Shown: piece after piece, positions 15,433-23,629 of the stretch | Layout: each line of letters opens with the position of its first letter | How positions within the stretch are numbered: the stretch's first letter is position 1 | Origin: Mogibacterium sp. | Lineage (GTDB): Bacteria; Bacillota; Clostridia; Peptostreptococcales; Anaerovoracaceae | Length of the DNA stretch: 32,709 bases | NCBI GenBank assembly: GCA_017505405.1 | Contig: JAFVPI010000050.1 | Coordinates: 1 to 32,709, forward strand | Direction: 5' to 3' | Made by a program: the position numbers and the translations under genes | The notes under the pieces: model-generated | What the model saw: the letters and a program-made list of their open reading frames with translations, nothing else | Databases searched by the model: none | What the model was told of the DNA's origin: nothing

Positions 15433-17475
15433 TCAGATTATGTTTGAATTATCGGATGCGCCTGCCCGCATCATCATATCGTATGCATATTCAGCATCAG
15501 TAAGGCATCTGCCTTCTGAACGCTCCTTCATTACAGTATCTGCGTCCTCTGTTGCTGCTTCAAGTATATCCGTATATCTTGAAAGCATCAATACATCAGT
15601 GGCAGCTGCGCCTGACTGCATCGTACCCATTACGTCTCCCGGGCCTCTCATTTCGTAATCAACTTCGCTTATTTCAAAGCCGTCGCTTATTTCAGCCATG
15701 GCTTTTGCTCTTGCCGCAGCGGATTCAGATCTGCTGTAGTTGATGACATAGCAATATGACTGTCTGCTGCTTCTTCCGACCCTGCCTCTCAGCTGGTGCA
15801 TCTGTGCAAGTCCGAAACGCTCGCTGTTTTCGATTATCATGACAGTAGCCTCAGGCACATCTATACCTACTTCGATAACGATAGTAGATACAAGGATCTG
15901 TATGACGCCTGACTTGAAGTCGTTCATTATCGCTGTTTTTTCATCACCCGTAAGCCGTCCGTGAAGCAGCGCCGCTCTGTAATCAGGAAATCTCTCCCGG
16001 ATCTCTTCATAAAGCTTCTGCACAGACATCATTTCCTCATCATCGTTGTCTATGCTTGGGGCTATCACATAAGCCCGGTTTCCTTTTTCAAGCTCGCGCC
16101 TCAGATCTATATATGCGCGTTCCCTTGTGTTCTGATCAAGAGCCCTGGTTATTATCCTTTTGCGGTCTTTCGGCATCGATCTGATTATGCTGAAATCCAT
16201 GTCGCCGAATACTGTAGCGGCAAGAGTCCTTGGAATAGGAGTAGCACTCATGACGCACACATTTACGCCTCTTCCCTTCCTGACAAGGCTCTTCCGCTGC
16301 GCAACGCCGAACCTGTGCTGCTCATCTGTTATTACCAGCGCCAGATCATTGAAAGTGACATCATTCTGTATCAGAGCATGCGTTCCTATCAGTACATCTG
16401 TCTTACCGCTTGCTGCGTCATCTATGACTTTGCGTCTCTCCGAAGCTTTCATTCCGCTCACAAGCAGGCTGCATTTTATTCCGTATCGTGAAAGGTCACT
16501 GCTTATGCTTTCGTAATGCTGTCTGGCGAGTATTCCTGTAGGAGCCATCATGGCTGACTGCAGTCCTGACATGGCGCAGCGGTATATGGCTGCTTCAGCT
16601 ACTGCCGTTTTGCCGCATCCGACATCGCCCTGAACAAGTCTGTTCATTGGTCTTCGGTCACCCAGGTCGGTCATGATCTCGCCGATGCATTTTGCCTGTC
16701 CTTCTGTCAGCGTAAACGGAAGGCCATCATAAAATCTGCTCATATCCTGTTCGGGTACTGATGCATCAACACTTTCATCAGCCGCACCGGCAGCATTCAT
16801 CCTTACCGCAAGCTGATACATTAGGAGTTTTTCATATATCAGCCTGTATCTTGCAGCTTTATAATGCTGTTCACTTTCAGGAAAATGGATGTTTGAAAAG
16901 GCAAATCTCTGTCCGCACAGCTTGCGTTTCTGTAAGATATCGCTGCCGATCCAGTCTGTTTCGAGATCGGTATTTGCCAGCGCATCGCTTATCCATTTTC
17001 TGAGATTTATGTCAGTAAGTCCTGCTGAATGCCTGTAGACCGGGAAAATGCCCCTTATGTCTCTCTCTCCGCCGGCTTTGCTGAATTCCGGATTGGTCCA
17101 TACCCTTGCGCCGTTTCTGATCCTCATGCGGCCAAACAGCACATAATCTTCTCCTGCGGACAGAGACTTTCTAAGATATGGCATGTTGAAGAAAACTGCA
17201 TAAAAAACACAGCTGTCGTCTCTCAGCGTGCACTCCGTTATGGAACGTCCGCCTGAAAGAGGTCTCAGCTGCACCTTGATGAGCCTGCCGCACGTGAGAC
17301 TGTCCTTTTCCGTACCGGCATCCATTGCACGCACCAGATTGCGTCTGTCCTTGTATTTTACAGGATAATAAGACAGCAGGTCACCTAAAGTCTCAATGCC
17401 TGCTGCTGACAGTTGCTCCCTTCTTCTGGAACCTATCCCTTTTAAAGACGATATATCGTCATTTAGTGAATACAT
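15433..17475 (-). CDS. recG: ATP-dependent DNA helicase RecG
   Basis: The 680-residue helicase reverses and remodels stalled forks. An N-terminal wedge (OB-fold) region covers about 1-240 (LKGIGSRRREQLSAAGIETL at the start). The motor follows with Walker A LVQGDVGCGKTAVAEAA, the DEQHRFG box, MSATPIPRTLA, and the C-terminal helicase motifs EVGIDVPEATVMIIE and QLRGRVGRSSRQSYC. Length is typical. The start is ATG at 17475, seven bases after the Asp23 stop, with no strong ribosome binding site. Confidence 0.97.
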   Translation of the reverse strand: MYSLNDDISSLKGIGSRRREQLSAAGIETLGDLLSYYPVKYKDRRNLVRAMDAGTEKDSLTCGRLIKVQLRPLSGGRSITECTLRDDSCVFYAVFFNMPYLRKSLSAGEDYVLFGRMRIRNGARVWTNPEFSKAGGERDIRGIFPVYRHSAGLTDINLRKWISDALANTDLETDWIGSDILQKRKLCGQRFAFSNIHFPESEQHYKAARYRLIYEKLLMYQLAVRMNAAGAADESVDASVPEQDMSRFYDGLPFTLTEGQAKCIGEIMTDLGDRRPMNRLVQGDVGCGKTAVAEAAIYRCAMSGLQSAMMAPTGILARQHYESISSDLSRYGIKCSLLVSGMKASERRKVIDDAASGKTDVLIGTHALIQNDVTFNDLALVITDEQHRFGVAQRKSLVRKGRGVNVCVMSATPIPRTLAATVFGDMDFSIIRSMPKDRKRIITRALDQNTRERAYIDLRRELEKGNRAYVIAPSIDNDDEEMMSVQKLYEEIRERFPDYRAALLHGRLTGDEKTAIMNDFKSGVIQILVSTIVIEVGIDVPEATVMIIENSERFGLAQMHQLRGRVGRSSRQSYCYVINYSRSESAAARAKAMAEISDGFEISEVDYEMRGPGDVMGTMQSGAAATDVLMLSRYTDILEAATEDADTVMKERSEGRCLTDAEYAYDMMMRAGASDNSNII

Positions 17476-17482
17476 GGATGTT

Positions 17483-17893
17483 TCAATGATTGTTTCTGAC
17501 TATGTCGATGTGCTGTTTAACGATCACACCGTTCTTATCGCTGGCAATGCCTCTCACTTTTATGGTAATGTCAGAAGGCCTTCTGAGTCTCAGCATCTCA
17601 AAATCATTTTCGACAGCTCCAAATATCTTATCGGCAGTTTCGGAAATGTTTATTCCGCCATTTACGACAATGTAGATCTTGACTTTTACTTCGTCCTTTT
17701 TTTCAGAGACCTCAACCGCATCGTAATAGTCAGGATCGATTATCGGCGTAGGCTTTTCCTTTATAGGTTTGCCTTTTTTATTTGAAAGCATCAGAAAAGA
17801 ATCCATGCCCAGCATGTCCTCTATTATCATGCGTTCTATGACAATCTTATTGACTGCTATTGCTCCGAAGCTGTTCCTTACGATTACCGACAT
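17483..17893 (-). CDS. Asp23/YloU family envelope stress protein
   Basis: The 136-residue protein is an Asp23/Gls24 (DUF322) family member: the region VKIYIVVNGGINISETADKI and the terminal VRGIASDKNGVIVKQHIDIV fit the family's alternating strands. In B. subtilis the order is rpmB-yloU-yloV, with the fatty-acid-kinase-like yloV next. Here yloV (fakA-like) is missing and recG follows directly. A middle stretch rich in Lys and Pro (about 40-55) is less conserved. GGAAG lies about 10 bases before the ATG. Confidence 0.85.
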   Translation of the reverse strand: MSVIVRNSFGAIAVNKIVIERMIIEDMLGMDSFLMLSNKKGKPIKEKPTPIIDPDYYDAVEVSEKKDEVKVKIYIVVNGGINISETADKIFGAVENDFEMLRLRRPSDITIKVRGIASDKNGVIVKQHIDIVRNNH

Positions 17894-17956
17894 ATGATTT
17901 TACTTCCGCTGTCAGAATTTTTATCCTGCTTTTATTATTACATTTTTTTGGAAAAG

Positions 17957-17985
17957 AAAAAAGCCTCGAGTACCAGGTACTCAAG
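17957..17985 (-). terminator. Intrinsic terminator after rpmB
   Basis: On the minus strand CTTGAGTA and TACTCGAG form an 8-bp stem around CCTGG, followed by GCTTTTTTC. It lies 25 bases past the rpmB stop and separates rpmB from the Asp23-recG unit. Confidence 0.88.
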
Positions 17986-18010
17986 ACCATCCTCTTAAAA
18001 TATGCTTTTA

Positions 18011-18202
18011 TCAGACGGCACGGTTGACCTTGCCCGATCTGAGGCAGCTTGTGCATACGGAAGCCTTTCTTACTCTGCCGTTATCATTGATCCTTACGGT
18101 CTGGATATTAGCGTTCCATTTTCTCTTTGTATGGATGTTGGAGTGAGAAACAGTATTTCCCGATGTCTGACCCTTGCCGCATACTTCACATTTTCTGGAC
18201 AT
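18011..18202 (-). CDS. rpmB: 50S ribosomal protein L28
   Basis: The 63-residue protein begins MSRKCEVCGKGQTSGNTVSH and ends with CTSCLRSGKVNRAV. It has two CxxC pairs and is the zinc-binding form. The ATG at 18202 has GGAGG 8 bases upstream; the longer frame (to 18247) has no support. It is a single-gene unit, divergent from the pseudo-peptidase/PBP unit. Confidence 0.96.
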   Translation of the reverse strand: MSRKCEVCGKGQTSGNTVSHSNIHTKRKWNANIQTVRINDNGRVRKASVCTSCLRSGKVNRAV

Positions 18203-18255
18203 TTGCCGCACCTCCTTGTAGTTTCTTTTATTTCTCTGCTTTCGCAAGCCTAGTT

Positions 18256-18284
18256 ATAGTAACACAACCATTTTTCCAATGCAA
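18256..18284 (-). promoter_or_regulatory. Predicted promoter of rpmB
   Basis: On the minus strand TTGCAT (18279-18284), 17 bases and TACTAT (18256-18261) lie about 55 bases before the rpmB start. It is back to back with the plus-strand promoter at 18334. Confidence 0.5.
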
Positions 18285-18333
18285 GCACTTTTTTTACTCA
18301 ATTTTCAATGTTTTTGTTATACCTCATATCTTC

Positions 18334-18362
18334 TTCAAAACGACATTCTATAAGAGTATAAT
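18334..18362 (+). promoter_or_regulatory. Predicted promoter of the pseudo-peptidase/PBP unit
   Basis: TTCAAA (18334-18339), 17 bases and a perfect TATAAT (18357-18362) end 34 bases before the ATG at 18397. Confidence 0.55.
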
Positions 18363-18396
18363 ATTTACTGAAAAAATATGTGTTCCGGAGTGGAAA

Positions 18397-19878
18397 ATGA
18401 GCAAATTAATAAAAAACAACAGAATCACGATCGCTCTCATACTCATAGTGATACTGGTCACGGCAGGAATCTGCATTTACAGGTCAAGAAGCACCAAGCT
18501 TATTGACAAGGATGTGTATTCTGCCTTCAGAACTTCTGTCGAAGATTTTGCTGCAACAGAAGCCGGAGGTTTCGCTGACCAGCAGGAGCTGATGACATTC
18601 ATAGAGAGCTGGGCTGATGAACATTCAGTTAAATATAAAGAAGATAAATACGGCAATATCATTTTCAGTAAACCTGCCATTAAACGTAAAAAGAATGTTA
18701 CCCCTACCCTTATAGCGGTAAGCATTAACTATGAAACTGCGGTCGATAACTCACAGGTGCTCGCAGCCGCAGCTTCAATAGCGGTTTCAGATATTGAGTC
18801 AGGACGGCGCACCGTTGTCTTTTTCAACGACGAGCAGGGCCTCGCCAGAGGATATAGAGGAATAAGTGATAAATACATAGATTCCAAGACCAAAGTCATT
18901 TATCTCGATAAGGGATCATCCACTTACCTTTCCACCGCTTCCTTCCAGCAGAGGAATACTGAGGTAAGCATTCCTGCAAAGATGGAGGATAATCCTTGCG
19001 ATACTGCGGTAAAGATCAGTATCACAGGCATCAGGTCCGGCATAATCGGTCCCGGCATAAACAAGCAGCCTGATCCTGCTGCAGCACTCAGCAGCCTGCT
19101 CACACGTCTTAAGAGCAAGTCGGTCGACTGCAGGCTTGCTGATGTGGAGTTCGGAAACAACGGCAATATGTACCCTGTTTCGCTTGAAGCTACTATTGTC
19201 CTCAATTCATATAATCTGTCGTCATTTACCGGATACATAGACAAGCGGATAAAGGCATGGGATAAATCCTATGGCTCTGATTTTGAAAACATGATCTTCT
19301 CCTATGAGGTCATTGAAGATGAAGAATCATTACCTGAGAAGGTCTTCACTGCAGAAACAACGGATAAACTGACAGGCATACTCTATACTATCCGGAGCGG
19401 AGCCTACAGATACTCTGAAAACGATTCGATCCCTGAGGGAAAGGAAGCCGGGGACATTTATGGTATCAACTGCATCACCGACATCCGTCCGTCAAAGAAA
19501 AACATAAGGATCCCAGTGATTATTCAGGGTGTTGACGACCCGTTTACCGACAGGCTTTACAATGACAATAAGGCCGCAAGCGAGCTGTACGGATGCTCAT
19601 ATGCGGAGAAAAACCGTGTGGAGGCATTCCTGAACAACAGAAATAAACTGTCGCGGACTTTCAAGAGCACATACGATAAGGTAAGCGATGTTTCTGTTTC
19701 AGAATCTTCACTCAGCATTATTACTGATAATTACTTCACTCCATGCGCATACCTGCAGGCTAAAAACAGCAAGGCTGATATCATACATATACGGACTAAG
19801 GGATCAGCCGCCCCTGGTATAGCAAATACCATACTGTGTTACATCAAAGCAAAGGGCAATACATCTATATTTAAATAG
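18397..19878 (+). CDS. Membrane-anchored M20/PepD-like protein, probably catalytically dead
   Basis: The 493-residue protein starts at the ATG at 18397 (GGAG upstream) and has one N-terminal membrane helix (about 9-29), placing the rest outside the cell. The body follows the order of M20-family Xaa-His dipeptidase (PepD): FIESWADEHSVKYKEDKYGN then IIFSKP (PepD: V..WA...G......D..GNI..RKPA), VVFFNDEQGLARGYRGI (PepD: TEEAGMDGA..L), RLADVEFGNNGNMYPVSLEA (PepD: RL.D..GG...N.IP..A), and ADIIHIRTKGSAA near the end. The metal-binding signatures HLDMVP, GADNG and the C-terminal HAGLECG are absent. This suggests a pseudo-enzyme that binds peptides or the cell wall. It lies 54 bases upstream of the PBP gene. 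The family is inferred; general M28/M42 relatives are the alternative. Confidence 0.55.
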   Translation: MSKLIKNNRITIALILIVILVTAGICIYRSRSTKLIDKDVYSAFRTSVEDFAATEAGGFADQQELMTFIESWADEHSVKYKEDKYGNIIFSKPAIKRKKNVTPTLIAVSINYETAVDNSQVLAAAASIAVSDIESGRRTVVFFNDEQGLARGYRGISDKYIDSKTKVIYLDKGSSTYLSTASFQQRNTEVSIPAKMEDNPCDTAVKISITGIRSGIIGPGINKQPDPAAALSSLLTRLKSKSVDCRLADVEFGNNGNMYPVSLEATIVLNSYNLSSFTGYIDKRIKAWDKSYGSDFENMIFSYEVIEDEESLPEKVFTAETTDKLTGILYTIRSGAYRYSENDSIPEGKEAGDIYGINCITDIRPSKKNIRIPVIIQGVDDPFTDRLYNDNKAASELYGCSYAEKNRVEAFLNNRNKLSRTFKSTYDKVSDVSVSESSLSIITDNYFTPCAYLQAKNSKADIIHIRTKGSAAPGIANTILCYIKAKGNTSIFK

Positions 19879-19932
19879 TATGCTTATTATGCTAAAATAT
19901 TTAATTATCTATTGCTTTTTAGGAGGATAACG

Positions 19933-22900
19933 ATGAGATCAGACAGAGATGAAAGGACCGAAACAGAACGTGAAATAGACGACTTTCTGTCAAGGTTCGA
20001 GACCCCTGCTGACGAATTGTCCGCTGATATTGGTTCATATCTTAAAGAGAAAGACACTTCAGAAAAGGCGATGACTTCCGCTACCTTTTCCTGGAAGAAA
20101 GTTGAGGTTCCGGAAAAGTCATCTGAGCCTGATGCTTTAAATGACAAGAAATCCATTATTGTCAACAAAGATCCCCGTAATATCGACGATATTTTTGATG
20201 ACATAAAAGCCGTTAAACAAGATGCTGAAAAGCAAAATGTTAAAGATACAAAGGATGACAGACCTGCCGCTTCAGATGACTCCGTAAAAGAATCACCTGA
20301 AAAGAAAGTCGGGTCTGTAAAAAAAGATACATCTTCAAAGAAAAGCAGTTCTCCAAAAAAGAGCAAGTCTTCAAAGAAAAGAAGTCCTTCAAAAAAAGCT
20401 GCGTCTTCAAAGAAAAACCGTTCTTCAGAAAAAGGAAGTCTTGGGCGTTTCCTCTTCCTTAAGAAAAATCCGAATTACGATCCCGATAAAGGTCCGTCTT
20501 ATAAGAAAGACGGAAAAACCATTAAGAACAAAAAATATAAGTTCAGTTTTCTTAAGCTGATACGCGATTTTGTATTTCTGGGTCTGATCTGCGTCCTTGC
20601 CGGAGGCATATATACCTTCTCCATAATCGCGACTGCTCCTAATTATGACTACAAGGACATCTATTCGCAGGTAGCCACCTCCTCAGTCGTATATAACGAT
20701 AAAGGAAAACAGATAGATAACATCTTCTATACAGAGAACCGTAAAGTCATCAAATACGAAGACATGCCGGCGGATCTGATCAATTCTTTTGTTGCCATTG
20801 AGGACAAGACCTTCTGGAAACATCACGGATTCAACTGGACCCGAATGATCGGAGCCGTTCTCTCCTCCCTTACCGGAAGCGGGCGCATAAGCGGCACGAG
20901 TACGATCACACAGCAGCTGGCGCGTAACGTATATCTTGCTGATATCAAGAGTGTCCGAAGCATCAGGCGTAAGCTCCTTGAGATGTATTATGCGAACCGG
21001 CTGGAGCACTACCTCAGCAAGGAACAGATAATAGAGGCGTATCTTAACACTATTTATCTGGGACACGGCTGTTACGGCGTAAATGCAGCAGCCCGCACAT
21101 ATTTTTCCAAAAAAGTCAAAGACCTGGATCTTGTAGAGTGCGCTGCCCTGGCCGCTCTGCCTCAGTCCCCTGACACCTATGCCCTTCTCAAACTCGCCAG
21201 CGAGGCGCAGGATGTTGTTGATTCCGAGGTTGTTGCAACTGAGCCCGATACTGTTGTCACAAACGATATATCGAGGGAGAGGCGTCAGCTTACGCTTGAC
21301 CTCATGCTCGGGCAGAACCTGATCGATAAGGAAGAATATGACAAAGCCTATGACCTCACACTTAATGAATTCATAGACCCTAATCTGAAATCCACCAGCA
21401 GCATCTATTCGTATTTCCACGAGTATCTCGTCGATACGATAATCGCAGATCTGATGGAACAGTACGATATGGATTATGACACAGCTGAGCGCACTGTATA
21501 CACAAAGGGACTTCAGATTTACTCTACTGTAGACACCACTGCCATGAAGGTCATCGCCAAGGAGTTCCAGGACGGCAGCAACTTCCCTTATGTAAGCGCT
21601 CCGAGAGACGGTGACGGAAATCTGCTTAACAGTGACGGAAAGATCTCTCTTTACAGATACAGTAATTACTTTAACAAAAAAGGAAACTTCAAGCTGAAAG
21701 GCTCCGAGGGAGATGTCACTGTCAATGATGACGGCAGCATCACTATAAATGCCGATCACAAACTTGAGATCTATGAGACTGAAGTTGACGGCGCAACTGA
21801 CTACAGCATTGAGTTCAAGAACTACTATTTCTATGACGACAATGACATCCTCTACTCTATTGCAGGCGGATATGTGAATATACCGGCAACATATAAAACA
21901 GCTGATGCTGACGGAAATGTCATAATTGACAAAGCATACTTTGAGGATCCTTATTATGAAGGAGCTATTAAGGTCAAAGGAAAGGATGTCACGATCACTC
22001 CGAAGGCCTATACCCTTTCGCCTAAGCAGCGCCAGCCTCAGGCCGCAATGGTCATTGTCGGTGTAGGCACAGGCGAAGTAAAGGCTATGGTGGGCGGCCG
22101 CCAGTTCGGTGGCCAGAAAGTACTCAACAGGGCCCTTAACCCTCGTCAGCCGGGATCTTCGATCAAACCGCTTGCCGTATACGGCGCTGCCCTTCAGAAG
22201 AGCTATGATCTCGCTGCAGACGGAAAGAAATGGAATTACACTGATTTCCATATGGACAAGCAGGGAACAAAAGGATGGGGAGATTATGTAACTGTCCACT
22301 CCTCTATTGAGGACGAGAGAACAAGGGTCGAGGGCAGATACTGGCCTAACAACTTCAACAATGCCTTCTCCGGAAAGAACACCTTCAAGACAGCGATCCA
22401 GAAGTCAATAAACACCTGCGCTGTTAAACTTGTTCTTCAGGTGGGAAGCGATTACTCTATAGAGCAGCTTAAGAAGTTCGGCCTTACCACCGTTCAGGAT
22501 GATGAGAGCAACCCTGTAAATGACGCAAATCCGGCTGCTCTTGGTCTTGGTGCCATGACACAGGGCGTGGAGCCTCTTGAGATGGCGCTTGCATATGCCG
22601 CATTCCCTGGCGGAGGCAAAGTCAATACGCCGATTTGCTACACCAAGGTCCTTGACCGCAACGGAGAAGTCCTTCTGGAAGGTAAATCAGAGCAGTCAGA
22701 AGCTCTCAATGAAGGCGTTGCCTGGATAATGCAGGAAGTCCTCAAATCAGTTGTAAGCTATAATAATTATATGTATGTAACTGATGTTCAGCCCGGAGGC
22801 AAGACCGGTACTACGAACGACCAGTACGATATCTGGTTCGACGGATTCACCCCTTCCTACGCTGCATCCATATGGATCGGCACTGATGAAAACGTTGAAA

Positions 22901-23406
22901 TGTCATCCATGTCTACGCCGGCAGCTGCTCTCTGGGGCAAGATAATCAATCAGCTCCCTAAGGCAAAGAAAGGCGAATATTCTGCCGCTCCATCAAATGT
23001 CATACAGATCGGCGGAGATTACTACACCAAGGGAACCGAAACAGGCCTTTCATCCTGGAGCGGTGAGGATCAGAAGAAAAAAGAACGTAAAAAGGCTCAT
23101 GATGCATGGCTCAAGGAAAGAGAACATCATAAGAAGAAAGTAATTGATGTGCCTGGCCATTACGAAGTGATACATCATCCTGCGGAGACGCATACAGAAA
23201 CCGTTCAGATAAAAGATCCTTGGGATGAAGAGATCACCAATGAAGACGGTACCACAACAGTAATACATCATGACGCTGAATATGAAACCAGAACAATAGT
23301 CGATAGAGAAGCCTGGGATGAACAAGGCAAATGGGTCGATGATGTATGGCATTATGAATATGAGAAAGGCTGGCGTGACGGAGATTTCAAGTATAAAGGA
23401 GACTGA
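19933..23406 (+). CDS. Class A penicillin-binding protein (PBP1A type) with unusual tails
   Basis: This is a 1157-residue bifunctional peptidoglycan synthase. The cytoplasmic N-terminus (about 1-205) is low complexity with repeated Ser-Ser-Lys-Lys. One membrane helix spans about 208-236. The GT51 glycosyltransferase has IEDKTFWKHHGFNWTRM (catalytic Glu near 290) and GTSTITQQLARN. The transpeptidase has SSIK (nucleophile Ser742), SIN (Ser825) and KTGT (Lys957). The region before the SxxK carries an insertion with NYYFYDDNDILYSIAGGY. The last 100 residues hold two copies of VIHH(P/D)AE...W(D)E(E/Q), at 1079 and 1110. AGGAGG precedes the ATG at 19933; a TTG at 19912 is in frame but lacks support. 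Confidence 0.95.
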   Translation: MRSDRDERTETEREIDDFLSRFETPADELSADIGSYLKEKDTSEKAMTSATFSWKKVEVPEKSSEPDALNDKKSIIVNKDPRNIDDIFDDIKAVKQDAEKQNVKDTKDDRPAASDDSVKESPEKKVGSVKKDTSSKKSSSPKKSKSSKKRSPSKKAASSKKNRSSEKGSLGRFLFLKKNPNYDPDKGPSYKKDGKTIKNKKYKFSFLKLIRDFVFLGLICVLAGGIYTFSIIATAPNYDYKDIYSQVATSSVVYNDKGKQIDNIFYTENRKVIKYEDMPADLINSFVAIEDKTFWKHHGFNWTRMIGAVLSSLTGSGRISGTSTITQQLARNVYLADIKSVRSIRRKLLEMYYANRLEHYLSKEQIIEAYLNTIYLGHGCYGVNAAARTYFSKKVKDLDLVECAALAALPQSPDTYALLKLASEAQDVVDSEVVATEPDTVVTNDISRERRQLTLDLMLGQNLIDKEEYDKAYDLTLNEFIDPNLKSTSSIYSYFHEYLVDTIIADLMEQYDMDYDTAERTVYTKGLQIYSTVDTTAMKVIAKEFQDGSNFPYVSAPRDGDGNLLNSDGKISLYRYSNYFNKKGNFKLKGSEGDVTVNDDGSITINADHKLEIYETEVDGATDYSIEFKNYYFYDDNDILYSIAGGYVNIPATYKTADADGNVIIDKAYFEDPYYEGAIKVKGKDVTITPKAYTLSPKQRQPQAAMVIVGVGTGEVKAMVGGRQFGGQKVLNRALNPRQPGSSIKPLAVYGAALQKSYDLAADGKKWNYTDFHMDKQGTKGWGDYVTVHSSIEDERTRVEGRYWPNNFNNAFSGKNTFKTAIQKSINTCAVKLVLQVGSDYSIEQLKKFGLTTVQDDESNPVNDANPAALGLGAMTQGVEPLEMALAYAAFPGGGKVNTPICYTKVLDRNGEVLLEGKSEQSEALNEGVAWIMQEVLKSVVSYNNYMYVTDVQPGGKTGTTNDQYDIWFDGFTPSYAASIWIGTDENVEMSSMSTPAAALWGKIINQLPKAKKGEYSAAPSNVIQIGGDYYTKGTETGLSSWSGEDQKKKERKKAHDAWLKEREHHKKKVIDVPGHYEVIHHPAETHTETVQIKDPWDEEITNEDGTTTVIHHDAEYETRTIVDREAWDEQGKWVDDVWHYEYEKGWRDGDFKYKGD

Positions 23407-23424
23407 TCACCATCTCTGATCACT

Positions 23425-23451
23425 GAGGGCGGCACTGCCGCCCTCTTTTTT
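23425..23451 (+). terminator. Intrinsic terminator after the PBP gene
   Basis: GAGGGCGGC and GCCGCCCTC form a perfect 9-bp stem around ACT, followed by TTTTTT, 18 bases past the stop. Confidence 0.93.
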
Positions 23452-23484
23452 AACGCTTGTTAAGCGCCTGCTAATTGTTACCCA

Positions 23485-23538
23485 TTGAAAGTGTTGAAAT
23501 TTGAAAGAATTTTTACATATGTGAAGATTTTGTGAAGA
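23485..23538 (+). repeat. Clustered short direct repeats upstream of the NSS promoter
   Basis: TTGAAA occurs at 23485, 23494 and 23501. TGTGAAGA occurs twice at 23520 and 23531, exactly one helical turn (11 bases) apart. The second copy ends 10 bases before the -35 box. An ACATATGT palindrome (23514-23521) overlaps the first. The position fits an activator or response-regulator site. Confidence 0.45.
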
Positions 23539-23548
23539 AGCTTTCATA

Positions 23549-23576
23549 TTGACATCACTTTTTTTCTTAGTATAAT
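23549..23576 (+). promoter_or_regulatory. Strong promoter of the NSS transporter gene
   Basis: Both boxes are perfect, TTGACA (23549-23554) and TATAAT (23571-23576), with a 16-base spacer. They lie 53 bases before the ATG. Confidence 0.88.
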
Positions 23577-23591
23577 GAAATATGTATATTT

Positions 23592-23605
23592 AAGCATTAA
23601 TGCTT
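23592..23605. promoter_or_regulatory. Palindrome AAGCATTAATGCTT in the NSS 5' UTR (candidate operator)
   Basis: This perfect 14-base inverted repeat lies about 10-23 bases past the predicted transcription start and 24 bases before the ATG. Its core GCATTAATGC recurs in the promoter at 25683. A repressor bound here would block elongation. It could also be a small RNA hairpin. Confidence 0.5.
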
Positions 23606-23629
23606 TTCTATCATTAAGGAGGTATTGTT

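Noticed and set aside
20683-22299. 538-codon open frame antisense to the PBP gene
   Set aside because: It lies wholly inside a well-supported gene, has no ribosome binding site and its translation has no recognisable motif. Codon bias of the sense gene keeps the opposite frame open.
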